From: an uncultured Dorea sp.
GTDB taxonomy: Bacteria; Bacillota; Clostridia; Lachnospirales; Lachnospiraceae
Direction of reading: 5' to 3'
Length of the DNA stretch: 64,000 nt
Assembly (NCBI GenBank): GCA_900550865.1
Contig: URTM01000008.1
Span: 21,503 to 85,502 of the forward strand
The notes under the pieces were generated by a model. The model worked only from the letters and a program-made list of their open reading frames with translations, was not told the origin of the DNA and made no database searches. Below, in pieces: positions 18,568 through 27,404 of this stretch. A program made the translations under genes and the position numbers. Position 1 is the first letter of the stretch. Every line of letters begins with the position of its first letter.

Positions 18568-18596
18568 CAGAGAAGTTGCCAACGGCAAATTCTGTG
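18568..18596. repeat. Dispersed palindromic repeat, copy 3 (inverted orientation)
   Basis: Arms CAGAGAAGTTGCC and GGCAAATTCTGTG around AAC. Here the consensus runs on the plus strand, opposite to the other four copies. It sits in the intergenic region before the convergent 18631-19620 gene. Confidence 0.6.
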
Positions 18597-18630
18597 TATT
18601 GCCATACATTCGAAAAACGCTACTATTTCC

Positions 18631-19620
18631 TTATTCCTTTTCTAAGGAATAACTCTCTATTACCACTTTTCGGTTCAGGATGCCCCTCTCCCAGATCATC
18701 AGATGAATCTGATAACCAATGCTGTCTTTTGCGATCTCGAATGGCTCCTCCCTTAAAATAACAGATTCTTTTCCCTCTTTTTTCAGCTGTTGCTGTCTCT
18801 CTTCTACGCTATGCAAAAGAGCCTGACAACGCTCGTCCATTTCTTCTCCAAATGAACGTTTCTTATATTCTGAGACTGTTTTCCTCAACTTTTCATCCAG
18901 CAGATCGACCACCTTTACATGTGTATTCCGGTGAAGCATTGCTGCAATTTTCTTTGCAACACGTGGCTTTGGATGTTCCCGGTAGGTTTTCAATATCTTC
19001 TGCAGTCCTTTATCATCCGCCTCTTCAGCCAGTTCTTCCATTACTGCAATTGCTTCTCCTGTCGGTACCCACGGCTCGACCCGTGGAACAATGTATTTTT
19101 CCGGCACTGCAGGATAGCAACAGTAATTAAGCGGCGGAAAATCCACCAGCATCGCAAGCTTTCGTTCCTCCGGTGTACAATATTCCTCTCCCAGATAATC
19201 ATATTTGTCTCTCATGATCGCCAGACGATATTCCAGCTGCCGCAGATATTCATAATCCTTCACCCAGAAATGTCCAATCTCACCATAATCATACAGATGG
19301 ACATCTGTCAGAAGATCTTCGAAAAATATTGTGACAACAGACTCTCCCTGATGGACCACAAGAATATACTCCGTGTCGTCATAACTCATCGATGCCAATA
19401 TCTCTCCCTCATAGTCCGGTCTGTATTCCCCCGTCATTCTGGCATTATGAAATACAAGAAAACTTTCCACAGCATCATTCATCAAGTATACCAGGCGGAT
19501 ATCCCTCTTGCTATTCCCATCTGGCATTTCACTATGCTGTCTGGTATCCGATTGTTCCGGAAAAATCAGCTCAAACTGTTCCTGCTCCAGAAGCTCCTGC
19601 AACATTACAAATGCATCCAC
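18631..19620 (-). CDS. Protein of unknown function paired with a transglutaminase-like protein
   Basis: 329 residues. The GTG start at 19620 shares its G with the upstream TAG stop (TAGTG), so translation is probably coupled to the transglutaminase-like gene. No signal peptide, membrane segment or catalytic motif is evident. The protein is acidic, with an aromatic-rich middle part (YGEIGHFWVKDYEYLRQLEYR) and a charged helical C-terminal half with an EERQQQLKKEGKE stretch. It resembles uncharacterised Lachnospiraceae proteins I cannot name with confidence. The coupling suggests it acts with or on the same target as its partner. Confidence 0.7.
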   Translation of the reverse strand: MDAFVMLQELLEQEQFELIFPEQSDTRQHSEMPDGNSKRDIRLVYLMNDAVESFLVFHNARMTGEYRPDYEGEILASMSYDDTEYILVVHQGESVVTIFFEDLLTDVHLYDYGEIGHFWVKDYEYLRQLEYRLAIMRDKYDYLGEEYCTPEERKLAMLVDFPPLNYCCYPAVPEKYIVPRVEPWVPTGEAIAVMEELAEEADDKGLQKILKTYREHPKPRVAKKIAAMLHRNTHVKVVDLLDEKLRKTVSEYKKRSFGEEMDERCQALLHSVEERQQQLKKEGKESVILREEPFEIAKDSIGYQIHLMIWERGILNRKVVIESYSLEKE

Positions 19621-20669
19621 TATTCTTTCTCTCCTTCATTTGCCTCTTCCACCACAACTTCCGGTTCGACCTCTCCATGATCTTCTACATAATCAAAGCG
19701 CAATACAGCCTGCGGCCAATTCAGACTGATCCTTGCATTCTTCTGCTTCTCTTTTCCAGCTTTCTGGATCTGGTCCAACAACTCTTCCAGAACTGCTCTG
19801 GTCAGATACCCTCCTCTCCAGTGGAATGTAAACACTCTTCCTTTTTTCGCTGTCTGCAACGCCCGCTTATACACATCCTCTACTTTTGTAAATGACAGTT
19901 TCTTCTCTTTATAATAGAAATGATCCCCATCTTCACACTTCGGTGCCGGAGCGATCAGCGGCTCATGATCTCTGAAAATGCTTTTGTCATCCAGATTGAA
20001 GTAATCGTACCGAATTTCTTTTTCCGCCTGCTTTTCTTTCATCCTTTCGCCATTTCCAAGCGTATTATCAAATGTTGCATCCAGATGATAATACTTTCCG
20101 CCGATTCTTACGATATTCCAGGTGTGGCGGTATTTGATTCCCTTCTCCGGGTTGTTACCACAGACTGCGATCATACACCAGATCCCGAGTGCATCGCACA
20201 GCACTTTCACTGATTTCGCAATCCCTTCACAGACCCCGACACCCTGTCCGAGCGGTCCGATGATCTCATGGGAATATGGCTTTTTTAATTTATCGTAGTG
20301 TACATTTGCACAGATGAAATCATGTACATATTTTTCCTTTTCCCATTCAGATTTGTCTTTTACCGGCCTTGCAAGCTTTTCCACTCTGGATTTCATCGCT
20401 TTCTGGTGTTCTTTTATTTTGTTTTTATCGAATAAATATTCCGGGATAAATATGAAATTTGGTGAGTCCGGATAGTATTTGTACTTATACCCGGTTGCCC
20501 AGAAGATTTCCGGATGATCCAGACGCAGGCGGAAGAATACATTATAAAGTTCCTCCGCCTCCATTCCTGGAATCTGTATTGAATCTGAGATTTCAAGCAG
20601 TCCCTGCCGGATGGCATGATAGGCTGCCTGCTGTACTTTATTCATTTTGCTGTAATAATATGGTTCCAC
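19620..20669 (-). CDS. Transglutaminase-like superfamily protein
   Basis: 349 residues from a GTG start (20669) with GGAGAG 8 nt upstream; an ATG eight codons on is the alternative. The catalytic triad of the transglutaminase/protease fold is visible: Cys in GVGVCEGIAKS (about residue 147), His in YRHTWNIV and Asp in YHLDATFDNT. Family members act as cysteine proteases, peptidases or cross-linkers. There is no signal peptide, so the protein is probably cytoplasmic. The C-terminal ~80 residues (from about YKRALQTAKKGRVF) form an extra domain. It is the first gene of a two-gene unit. Confidence 0.8.
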   Translation of the reverse strand: MEPYYYSKMNKVQQAAYHAIRQGLLEISDSIQIPGMEAEELYNVFFRLRLDHPEIFWATGYKYKYYPDSPNFIFIPEYLFDKNKIKEHQKAMKSRVEKLARPVKDKSEWEKEKYVHDFICANVHYDKLKKPYSHEIIGPLGQGVGVCEGIAKSVKVLCDALGIWCMIAVCGNNPEKGIKYRHTWNIVRIGGKYYHLDATFDNTLGNGERMKEKQAEKEIRYDYFNLDDKSIFRDHEPLIAPAPKCEDGDHFYYKEKKLSFTKVEDVYKRALQTAKKGRVFTFHWRGGYLTRAVLEELLDQIQKAGKEKQKNARISLNWPQAVLRFDYVEDHGEVEPEVVVEEANEGEKE

Positions 20670-20775
20670 GATTCTCTCTCCGTCTTATTGCATTTCTGTT
20701 TTTCAAATCTGAAACCATTATAGCAAATTTTCATGTATTTCGTACATTTCTTTTATATCTGATATTTTACAGATT

Positions 20776-21150
20776 TTATGCAAGTTCAACATTTTTCGTC
20801 GCCACAATATCCACACCGGTACCGGCCACATCCTTCACCAGCACGTCTCCGATATGTACCGGTGCCGGAACTTCTACACTTTTCAATGCTTTCACACACG
20901 CGAAGATCTTTCCCTTCGGAATATCCTCTTTCGTCTTCACTGATACCATATCGGCATCTCCTCCGGATACTCTTACCGTAGAAGTTACGATCCTGGTCGG
21001 ATTGGTCACTTCTTTTCTTGCATAGATATCTCCACGTTTACAGGTATTTCCTGTTACACTGATCACTTCACCGGCTTCCATTGTCACACTCAGAGGGCAG
21101 CCCATCGGACAGCCGATACATGTCAGTTCTCTTTTTGTTACTGTTCCCAT
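20776..21150 (-). CDS. DUF1667 protein with CxxC clusters (glycerol-3-phosphate oxidation partner)
   Basis: 124 residues. It begins with CIGCPMGCPL, then GNTCKRGDIYARKE, giving four conserved cysteines near the N-terminus, the DUF1667 pattern. The cysteines suggest a metal or redox centre. In Clostridia the family is found immediately downstream of the two FAD dehydrogenases of the anaerobic glycerol-3-phosphate pathway, as here, with 3 nt after the FAD gene. I infer that it takes the electron-transfer place of GlpC in this lineage. It is the last gene of the unit. Confidence 0.88.
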   Translation of the reverse strand: MGTVTKRELTCIGCPMGCPLSVTMEAGEVISVTGNTCKRGDIYARKEVTNPTRIVTSTVRVSGGDADMVSVKTKEDIPKGKIFACVKALKSVEVPAPVHIGDVLVKDVAGTGVDIVATKNVELA

Positions 21151-21153
21151 CCT

Positions 21154-22488
21154 CTACGCCTCCTCTATCTTTACTGTAATCGTCTTCAGATCCGGATATT
21201 TCATAAGCTGTTCTTTGGTAAGCTTAATCTGCTCCATTTCTCCCGGTGCAACAACCGGACGTTTCTTATGGATCACCCGTTCATCATCAAAATATGCACT
21301 TACATAGCAGTTCTTGTATACACCACCCACACGGAAACGTACCGTAAGATTCTCATCCATGTGTGCCGGATTGATGGTGCTCGGAACCGTGTAGCGTACA
21401 CCTTCAATCGGATTCAATTCGATGTACTGTACTTTTCTATCATTATTTTCTGCTTCTTCAGATATACATACCTTCTCTTCTGTTTTTACATTCGTTGCAT
21501 TCTCATTATCTGCTTTTAAGCTCTTCACATATCCAGCTGCGTTTCTTCCTGCAGTTCTTGCCTCTTCCGATACAAAATCCACCAGATCATGTACATGCAG
21601 TACATTTCCACAGGCGAATACGCCTTCGATATTCGTTTCGAGACTTTCATTGACCTTCGGTCCTGAAGTCACCGGATTCATATCCACGCCCATACCTCTG
21701 GAAATCTCATTTTCCGGAATCAGACCACAGGAAAGTAATAATGTATCACAGCTATATTCTTCCTCAGTTCCTGGGATCGGTTTTCCTTTGCTGTCCACTT
21801 CTGCCAGCGTAATCCCTTCGACTCTTTCTTTTCCTTTGATATCTACAACTGTATGGCTTAATTTCAATGGAATATCATAATCATCCAGACACTGCACGAT
21901 ATTACGTTTTAATCCTCCGGAATATGGCATCAGTTCTGCTACAACCTTAACCTTCGCACCTTCCAGTGTCATACGTCTTGCCATGATCAGTCCAATGTCA
22001 CCGGAACCTAAGATCACGACTTCTCTTCCCGGCATATAGCCTTCCATATTAACCAGGCGCTGCGCTGTTCCTGCGGAATAGATTCCAGCCGGTCGGTACC
22101 CCGGAATGTTCAGTGCTCCTCTGGAACGCTCGCGGCATCCCATGGCCAGGATCACTGCCCCTGCCTGTATTTCAAATAATCCTTCTTCACGATTCATTGC
22201 GGTTACGATTTTATCCGAACTGATGTCCATTACCATCGTATGCAATTTATATTCGATGCCAAGATCCTTCACCTGTTCGATGAATCTTCCGGCATATTCC
22301 GGTCCGGTCAGTTCCTCTTTAAATGTATGCAGACCGAAACCATTATGAATACACTGATTCAGGATTCCCCCAAGTTCTTTATCTCTTTCCAGGATCAGGA
22401 TATCCTGGATTCCATTTTCTCTTGCTGATACGGCTGCCGCAAGTCCGGCCGGACCGCCGCCGATGATTACTATATCGTATGTTTTCAT
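21154..22488 (-). CDS. FAD-dependent pyridine nucleotide-disulfide oxidoreductase (GlpB-like position)
   Basis: 444 residues. The N-terminal FAD-binding motif GGGPAGLAAA is at about 10-19 and a second dinucleotide motif (ILGSGDIGLIMARR) at about 155-170. The CGN element, FACGNVLHVHDLVD, near 285 is typical of this NAD(P)/FAD oxidoreductase group. There is a C-terminal extension of about 110 residues after the FAD fold. It starts 2 nt after the GlpA-like stop codon. By position it is the partner subunit of a glycerol-3-phosphate dehydrogenase complex, passing electrons on to a cofactor or quinone not determined here. Confidence 0.88.
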   Translation of the reverse strand: MKTYDIVIIGGGPAGLAAAVSARENGIQDILILERDKELGGILNQCIHNGFGLHTFKEELTGPEYAGRFIEQVKDLGIEYKLHTMVMDISSDKIVTAMNREEGLFEIQAGAVILAMGCRERSRGALNIPGYRPAGIYSAGTAQRLVNMEGYMPGREVVILGSGDIGLIMARRMTLEGAKVKVVAELMPYSGGLKRNIVQCLDDYDIPLKLSHTVVDIKGKERVEGITLAEVDSKGKPIPGTEEEYSCDTLLLSCGLIPENEISRGMGVDMNPVTSGPKVNESLETNIEGVFACGNVLHVHDLVDFVSEEARTAGRNAAGYVKSLKADNENATNVKTEEKVCISEEAENNDRKVQYIELNPIEGVRYTVPSTINPAHMDENLTVRFRVGGVYKNCYVSAYFDDERVIHKKRPVVAPGEMEQIKLTKEQLMKYPDLKTITVKIEEA

Positions 22489-22490
22489 AA

Positions 22491-23927
22491 TCAGATGTCC
22501 TCCTTATTCACTCCTACAATGATCTTTGATTCCCCGCCAGACTTTGTGATCTCTGACATTGGGATTTCCAGTTCTCTTGCAAGGATTTCCATCGTTCTAG
22601 GGGAACAGAAACCGGCCTGGCACCGTCCCATACCTGCTCTTGTTCTGCGTTTTACGCCGTCTAACGACTTTGCTCCGAGCGGTCTATGGATTGCATCGAT
22701 AATTTCACCTTCCGTGATCATCTCACAGCGGCAGATAATATTACCGTATGCCGGTTTCTCTTTGATTAATTTCACTCTATCTTCTTTACTCAGAGTGTTT
22801 GGATCCAGGATTCCTTTCCTTGTGGCAATGAAATGTTCTTTTTCTTCCAGATGAAGCTTTTCTTTCAAAATCCCCGCAACCATCTCTCCGATTGCCGGAC
22901 TGCTGGTAAGTCCCGGAGATTCAATACCTGCACAGTCAATGAATCCCTTCGCATCTTCTAATTCTTCTATGATAAATTCATGGCCGTCTTCATGTGCGCG
23001 AAGTCCGGCAAATGATGTAATGACCTGACGCATCGGAATATTTTTTACATTCTGCCCTGCTTTTGTAAGTACCTGATCCAGTCCTTCTCTTGTTGTATTG
23101 GTTCCTTCTTTTTCTTCAATATCAATTGCCGTTGGTCCAAGAAGCAGATTTCCGTGTGCCGTCGGTGTAACCAGAATTCCCTTTCCAAATTCATTCGGCA
23201 AGGCAAAGATTGTCTTTCCTACATGCGCTCCTGCTGTCTTATCTAACAGACAATAGTCTCCTCTTCTCGGTGTGATGTGAATCTTCTTCTCGCTGACCAT
23301 ATTGTGGAATTTATCCGCATACACACCGGCTGCATTCACCACGTATTTTGTCTTGAATACACCCTGATTCGTATGTACTTTCCAGATATCATCTATTTTT
23401 TTCAGTTCTTTTACTTCTGTATCAAACTTAAATTCTACACCATTTTCACAGGCATTTTCTGCCATCGCAATATTTAATCCGAATGGACATACAATTCCGG
23501 CTGTCGGCGCATAGAGTGCCGCATATACATTGTCTACAATGTTCGGCTCCATCTCGAGTACTTCTTCTCTGTTCAGGATCTGAAGTCCCGGCACGCCATT
23601 TGCCACACCTCTGTCATATAATGCCTGTAATTTGTCCATATCCTCTTCTCTCAGGCAGATCACCAGAGAACCGATTCTTTTGAACGGAAAATCCAGATTT
23701 TTCGATAACTGTTCCATCATCGCATTTCCACGGACGTTTAACTTTGCCATCAATGATCCCTCTTTTGCATCATATCCGGCATGCACAATTCCACTGTTGG
23801 CTTTTGACGTTCCACTGCAGACGTCTTCTTCCTTTTCTAATACACAGATCTTTGCTTTATAACGGGATAACTCCCTCGCGGCTGCCGAGCCTGAGACTCC
23901 GCTTCCGATTATTATCACATCATACAT
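22491..23927 (-). CDS. glpA: Anaerobic glycerol-3-phosphate dehydrogenase-like FAD protein (GlpA-type)
   Basis: 478 residues. The DAO-type FAD motif GSGVSGSAAARELS is at the N-terminus. A C-terminal BFD-like [2Fe-2S]-binding domain carries CRCE, then RCQAGFC about 36 residues later, as in GlpA. The protein should oxidise glycerol-3-phosphate to dihydroxyacetone phosphate. An AAGGAGAG site precedes the ATG. Location supports the assignment: glpF and glpK lie directly upstream on the same strand, with a terminator between. I use glpA by function and domain layout; some annotations call this a generic NAD(P)/FAD-dependent oxidoreductase. Confidence 0.85.
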   Translation of the reverse strand: MYDVIIIGSGVSGSAAARELSRYKAKICVLEKEEDVCSGTSKANSGIVHAGYDAKEGSLMAKLNVRGNAMMEQLSKNLDFPFKRIGSLVICLREEDMDKLQALYDRGVANGVPGLQILNREEVLEMEPNIVDNVYAALYAPTAGIVCPFGLNIAMAENACENGVEFKFDTEVKELKKIDDIWKVHTNQGVFKTKYVVNAAGVYADKFHNMVSEKKIHITPRRGDYCLLDKTAGAHVGKTIFALPNEFGKGILVTPTAHGNLLLGPTAIDIEEKEGTNTTREGLDQVLTKAGQNVKNIPMRQVITSFAGLRAHEDGHEFIIEELEDAKGFIDCAGIESPGLTSSPAIGEMVAGILKEKLHLEEKEHFIATRKGILDPNTLSKEDRVKLIKEKPAYGNIICRCEMITEGEIIDAIHRPLGAKSLDGVKRRTRAGMGRCQAGFCSPRTMEILARELEIPMSEITKSGGESKIIVGVNKEDI

Positions 23928-23961
23928 GTTTCATCTCTCCTTCTATATTTTCATATCCTTC

Positions 23962-23990
23962 ATAGAACTTTCCACCGGCAGCTTCTCTTA
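23962..23990. repeat. Dispersed palindromic repeat, copy 4
   Basis: On the minus strand the arms AGAGAAGCTGCC and GGAAAGTTCT surround GGT. The element lies in the 5' region of the glpA transcript, about 35 nt before its start codon, close enough to affect translation or transcription. Confidence 0.65.
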
Positions 23991-24047
23991 CCTGTTCTGC
24001 TATCCGGATTTCAACGACTGCCGCCCGGATATATGAAAGTCTTTTTG

Positions 24048-24104
24048 AAAAAAGAGCCTGACAAGTAAACGCATCACGAATATGCGGTTATCCTGTCAGG
24101 CTCT
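24048..24104 (-). terminator. Terminator between glpF and glpA
   Basis: Perfect 11-bp stem (AGAGCCTGACA with TGTCAGGCTCT) and a T-run on the minus strand. It ends glpP-glpK-glpF transcripts. Partial read-through could set the ratio of kinase to dehydrogenase. Confidence 0.88.
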
Positions 24105-24141
24105 CTTCTCTCACGCCTCTTATTCTATTTCTTCTGTTATT

Positions 24142-24852
24142 CTACCACGGAATGGCACCATAAAGCAATACCGCAGCGACAGCTCCAATTACCGGTCCTA
24201 CTAAAGTTACGACACCGTATCCCCAGTTTGAACTTCCTTTTCCTTTGATTGGAAGTACTGCATGAGCCAGACGCGGTCCAAGATCTCTTGCCGGGTTGAT
24301 TGCATATCCTGTCAGACCACCGAGTGACATACCAATCGAAACGATGATTCCGAATACGATAAATTTGCCAAGTCCGTCTGTGAGTTCTGGTACATTTGCC
24401 ATTCCCTTGATTGCAAATACAAGTATGAATGTTCCGACTGCCTCACTGAAAATATTCAGTCCAAGATTTGGAATGGAAGGACCTGTACAAAATACTCCAA
24501 GTTTTGTTCCCTGATCTTCCGTTGCATCAAACTGCCCTTTAAACAGAAGATATACAACTGCCGCTCCCACAAATGCACCTGCGAACTGTGCCACAATATA
24601 TCCAGGAACCATGGACCATGCAAAGCTTCCGTCAATTGCAAGCGCCAGTGTCAGTGCCGGGTTAAAAGATGCTCCGGATGCAGCCCCAAATATGCATGCC
24701 GGCAGCATAACTGCAAGACCCCAGGCAATGGTGATCTGAACCGTTCCTCCGCCCTTCATTCCGGATTTATTCAGATTCACATTCGCAACTACTCCGTCTC
24801 CAAGAATAATCAGTATCATTGTTCCCAAAAATTCAGCAATATAAGGTAACAT
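24142..24852 (-). CDS. glpF: Glycerol uptake facilitator (aquaglyceroporin)
   Basis: 236 residues with six hydrophobic spans and the two NPA boxes of the MIP family: SFNPALTLA near residue 62 and YAINPARDLGPR near 185. The second box has Asp after Arg, typical of glycerol-conducting members. It lets glycerol diffuse into the cell. It lies about 35 nt downstream of glpK with an AAGGGGG ribosome binding site, in the same direction, and is followed by a strong terminator. Confidence 0.95.
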   Translation of the reverse strand: MLPYIAEFLGTMILIILGDGVVANVNLNKSGMKGGGTVQITIAWGLAVMLPACIFGAASGASFNPALTLALAIDGSFAWSMVPGYIVAQFAGAFVGAAVVYLLFKGQFDATEDQGTKLGVFCTGPSIPNLGLNIFSEAVGTFILVFAIKGMANVPELTDGLGKFIVFGIIVSIGMSLGGLTGYAINPARDLGPRLAHAVLPIKGKGSSNWGYGVVTLVGPVIGAVAAVLLYGAIPW

Positions 24853-24887
24853 AGAAAATTCCCCCTTTTTCTATCTTTATTCAGTTT

Positions 24888-26384
24888 TTAATCTTCTTTC
24901 GCCCATCCATAAGCGTATTTTACAGCTTTATTCCAGCCTTTGATCATCTTATTTCTCTGTTCGTCATCAATCTTCGGCTCAAATGTCTTGTCGATCGCCC
25001 AGTTCTTAATGACGTCTTCTTTGCTTTCCCAGTATCCGACTGCAAGACCCGCAAGATAAGCAGCTCCCATTGCAGTTGTCTCTACGCACTGCGGACGGTT
25101 TACCGGAGCGTTGATGATATTTGCCTGTGTCTGCATCAGGAAATCATTGGCACTTGCGCCGCCGTCAACCTTAAGTGCTGCAAGATCAATTCCGGAATCT
25201 GCTTTCATTGCTACCAGAACATCATTTACCTGATATGCCAGTGATTCCAGTGTTGCGCGGATAATATGGTATTTGTTTACTCCACGTGTGATTCCTACGA
25301 TAGTTCCTCTTGCGTACTGATCCCAGTGTGGTGCTCCAAGTCCTGTAAATGCAGGTACTACATAACATCCGTTGGTATCTTTTACTTTCTTTGCCATATA
25401 TTCAGAATCCGGTGCGGAATCAATAATGCGGAGTTCATCTCTTAACCACTGGATCGCAGCTCCTGCTACGAAAATCGAACCTTCCAGTGCATAATTGACT
25501 TTGCCATCTAATCCCCATGCAATGGTTGTAACCAGACCATTTTTAGAAAATACCGGTTTTTCTCCTGTATTCATCAGAAGGAAGCATCCTGTTCCGTATG
25601 TATTCTTTGCTTCTCCTGCGTTAAAACATGTCTGGCCAAATAATGCTGACTGCTGGTCTCCTGCTGCACCTGCGATCGGGATCGGACCTCCAAGATAAGA
25701 CGGATCAGCCTCTCCGTAGATGCAGCTGGATGGTTTTGGTTCCGGTAACATACATTTCGGAATATCCAGTTCTTCCAGTATCTCATCATCCCACTCCAGT
25801 GTATTGATGTTAAATAACATTGTACGAGAAGCATTCGAATAATCTGTCACATGTGCTGCACCCTTGGTCAGTTTCCAGATCAGCCATGTCTCAACTGTAC
25901 CGAATAACAATTCTCCTCTTTCTGCTCTTTCTCTTGCTCCCGGCACATTATCCAGGATCCATTTTACCTTTGTGCCTGAGAAATATGCATCGATGACCAG
26001 TCCAGTTTTTTCACGGAATTTATCTGTTAATCCTTTTTCCTTTAAGGAGTCACAATACTCTGATGTTCTGCGGCACTGCCATACGATTGCATGATGTACC
26101 GGCTCTCCTGTCTCTTTGTCCCAGACGATCGTTGTCTCACGCTGGTTTGTGATACCGATTGCTGCGATATCTTCTGCTTCTGCGTTGATCATGTTCATTG
26201 CTTCTACCGCAACACCAAGCATACTTGCCCAGATCTCATCTGCATCGTGCTCTACCCATCCTGGTTTTGGGAAATACTGCGTGAATTCTCTCTGTGCCAC
26301 ACTGCACATCTCACCCTTTTCGTTAAACAGAATACATCTGTTACTGGTAGTTCCTGCATCTAACGCCATTACATATTTTGCCAT
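24888..26384 (-). CDS. glpK: Glycerol kinase
   Basis: 498 residues from the ATG at 26384, which has AGGAGG 8 nt upstream; the frame stays open 28 codons further up, and an in-frame ATG two codons earlier is too close to the site. FGGY-family features are clear: MALDAGTTSNRCILF at the N-terminus, NQRETT near 85 and DGGASANDFLMQ near 410. It phosphorylates glycerol to glycerol-3-phosphate with ATP. It sits between glpP and glpF and is expected to be controlled by GlpP antitermination and by catabolite signals. Confidence 0.97.
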   Translation of the reverse strand: MAKYVMALDAGTTSNRCILFNEKGEMCSVAQREFTQYFPKPGWVEHDADEIWASMLGVAVEAMNMINAEAEDIAAIGITNQRETTIVWDKETGEPVHHAIVWQCRRTSEYCDSLKEKGLTDKFREKTGLVIDAYFSGTKVKWILDNVPGARERAERGELLFGTVETWLIWKLTKGAAHVTDYSNASRTMLFNINTLEWDDEILEELDIPKCMLPEPKPSSCIYGEADPSYLGGPIPIAGAAGDQQSALFGQTCFNAGEAKNTYGTGCFLLMNTGEKPVFSKNGLVTTIAWGLDGKVNYALEGSIFVAGAAIQWLRDELRIIDSAPDSEYMAKKVKDTNGCYVVPAFTGLGAPHWDQYARGTIVGITRGVNKYHIIRATLESLAYQVNDVLVAMKADSGIDLAALKVDGGASANDFLMQTQANIINAPVNRPQCVETTAMGAAYLAGLAVGYWESKEDVIKNWAIDKTFEPKIDDEQRNKMIKGWNKAVKYAYGWAKED

Positions 26385-26498
26385 GTTCATTTCCTCCTGA
26401 TTTCTCTCTTCATTTTTACTGGTTACTTTTTTCGCATGCGTTCTATTTGAATTGCTCCCCATAAGCAATTAAATATTCTGTTTCATCATATGCAGCCA

Positions 26499-27068
26499 TT
26501 ACATCTTCCATACCTGATGATTCGTCGATGATACTGCAATTGCCCCTGCTGACAATGCAGCCATCACATCTTCTTTGTCTGTGATCAGTCCTCCTGCTAT
26601 GATCGGCGTCTTTACCGAACCACAGATTCTTTCGATCACTCGCGGCATCACTCCCGGAAGTACTTCTATAAAATCCGGTCTTACCATATGCTGTTGCTGT
26701 CTGATATTTTCAAATGCCATGGAATCCAGCAGAAAGTATCTCAGAACTGTATACATTCCAAGTTCTCTTGCTTTCTTGATCAGTGATGGCTTTGTTGATA
26801 TAATGCCATCTGCTTCCGTATGTTCTTTCAGATATTCTACCGAAACTTCTTTCGGGCTCAGTCCGCTGATCAGATCTACATGTACCATCGCAACCTTTCC
26901 TGCATCTTTTACCCTCTTTACGATCCGGTCTATCGAACAGACATCTCCAAACAATATGAAAATCACCTGTATCTCCTCTATCGCACAACTTACTTCTATA
27001 TCTTCCATGTTCTTCACAGCTGCAATAATCGGATTATTGCCGACCGCATCGTAAAATATCTGATTCAT
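26499..27068 (-). CDS. glpP: Glycerol-3-phosphate-responsive antiterminator
   Basis: 189 residues, the usual length. Recognisable elements are NPIIAAVKN at the N-terminus, HVDLISGLSPKE near 73, EVLPGVMPRV near 137 and PIIAGGLI near 153. GlpP binds glycerol-3-phosphate and then the leader mRNA of glp genes, preventing early termination. Here it is the first gene of glpP-glpK-glpF, and a terminator leader lies directly upstream of it, so GlpP probably controls its own operon. Confidence 0.93.
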   Translation of the reverse strand: MNQIFYDAVGNNPIIAAVKNMEDIEVSCAIEEIQVIFILFGDVCSIDRIVKRVKDAGKVAMVHVDLISGLSPKEVSVEYLKEHTEADGIISTKPSLIKKARELGMYTVLRYFLLDSMAFENIRQQQHMVRPDFIEVLPGVMPRVIERICGSVKTPIIAGGLITDKEDVMAALSAGAIAVSSTNHQVWKM

Positions 27069-27143
27069 CTTATTCCATCCTCATTCCTATTTGCTGAACG
27101 TCTATGCTATATATTTATTCTATTATATTCTGAATTAATTTTC

Positions 27144-27196
27144 AAAAAAAGGAGCGCGACTAAAAGCAATCGTCTGATTACTTGTATTCGCTCTCC
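27144..27196 (-). promoter_or_regulatory. Leader terminator upstream of glpP (GlpP target)
   Basis: On the minus strand a stem with GGAGAGCG pairing to CGCGCTCC, with internal AATC/GATT pairing, ends in a seven-T run. It lies between the promoter at 27226-27254 and the glpP start codon. A terminator in a leader ahead of glp genes is the GlpP antitermination arrangement; binding itself is inferred. Confidence 0.75.
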
Positions 27197-27225
27197 TGTC
27201 TCAGCTCCCTTGTTCAACTGTGCTT

Positions 27226-27254
27226 ACTATATCACAGTGCACAAATCTTTTCAA
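27226..27254 (-). promoter_or_regulatory. Promoter of the glpP-glpK-glpF operon
   Basis: TTGAAA (27254-27249) and TATAGT (27231-27226) are 17 nt apart on the minus strand, placing the transcription start about 20 nt ahead of the leader terminator stem. Confidence 0.8.
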
Positions 27255-27404
27255 TGACATCTGGTCATTTTTTTGCTTTTCAGATATTATACACAATTAT
27301 CTTTTTAATTTCATTCGTTAATATGCATTAATTTTGTGCCTTTTCAACAAATATTTTTGGTTATTTTATTAACATTCTTGTTGTATTTATAACAAAACCA
27401 GTTT

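Noticed and set aside
18919..19680. 253-codon plus-strand frame
   Set aside because: Shadow of the two minus-strand genes with coupled starts and clear motifs; rich in Phe/Ile/His from the opposite strand, no ribosome binding site.
23930..24090. Minus-strand frame of about 50 codons ahead of glpA, also containing REAAGGKF
   Set aside because: It begins within the terminator, has no start or ribosome binding site and owes its protein-like look to repeat copy 4.
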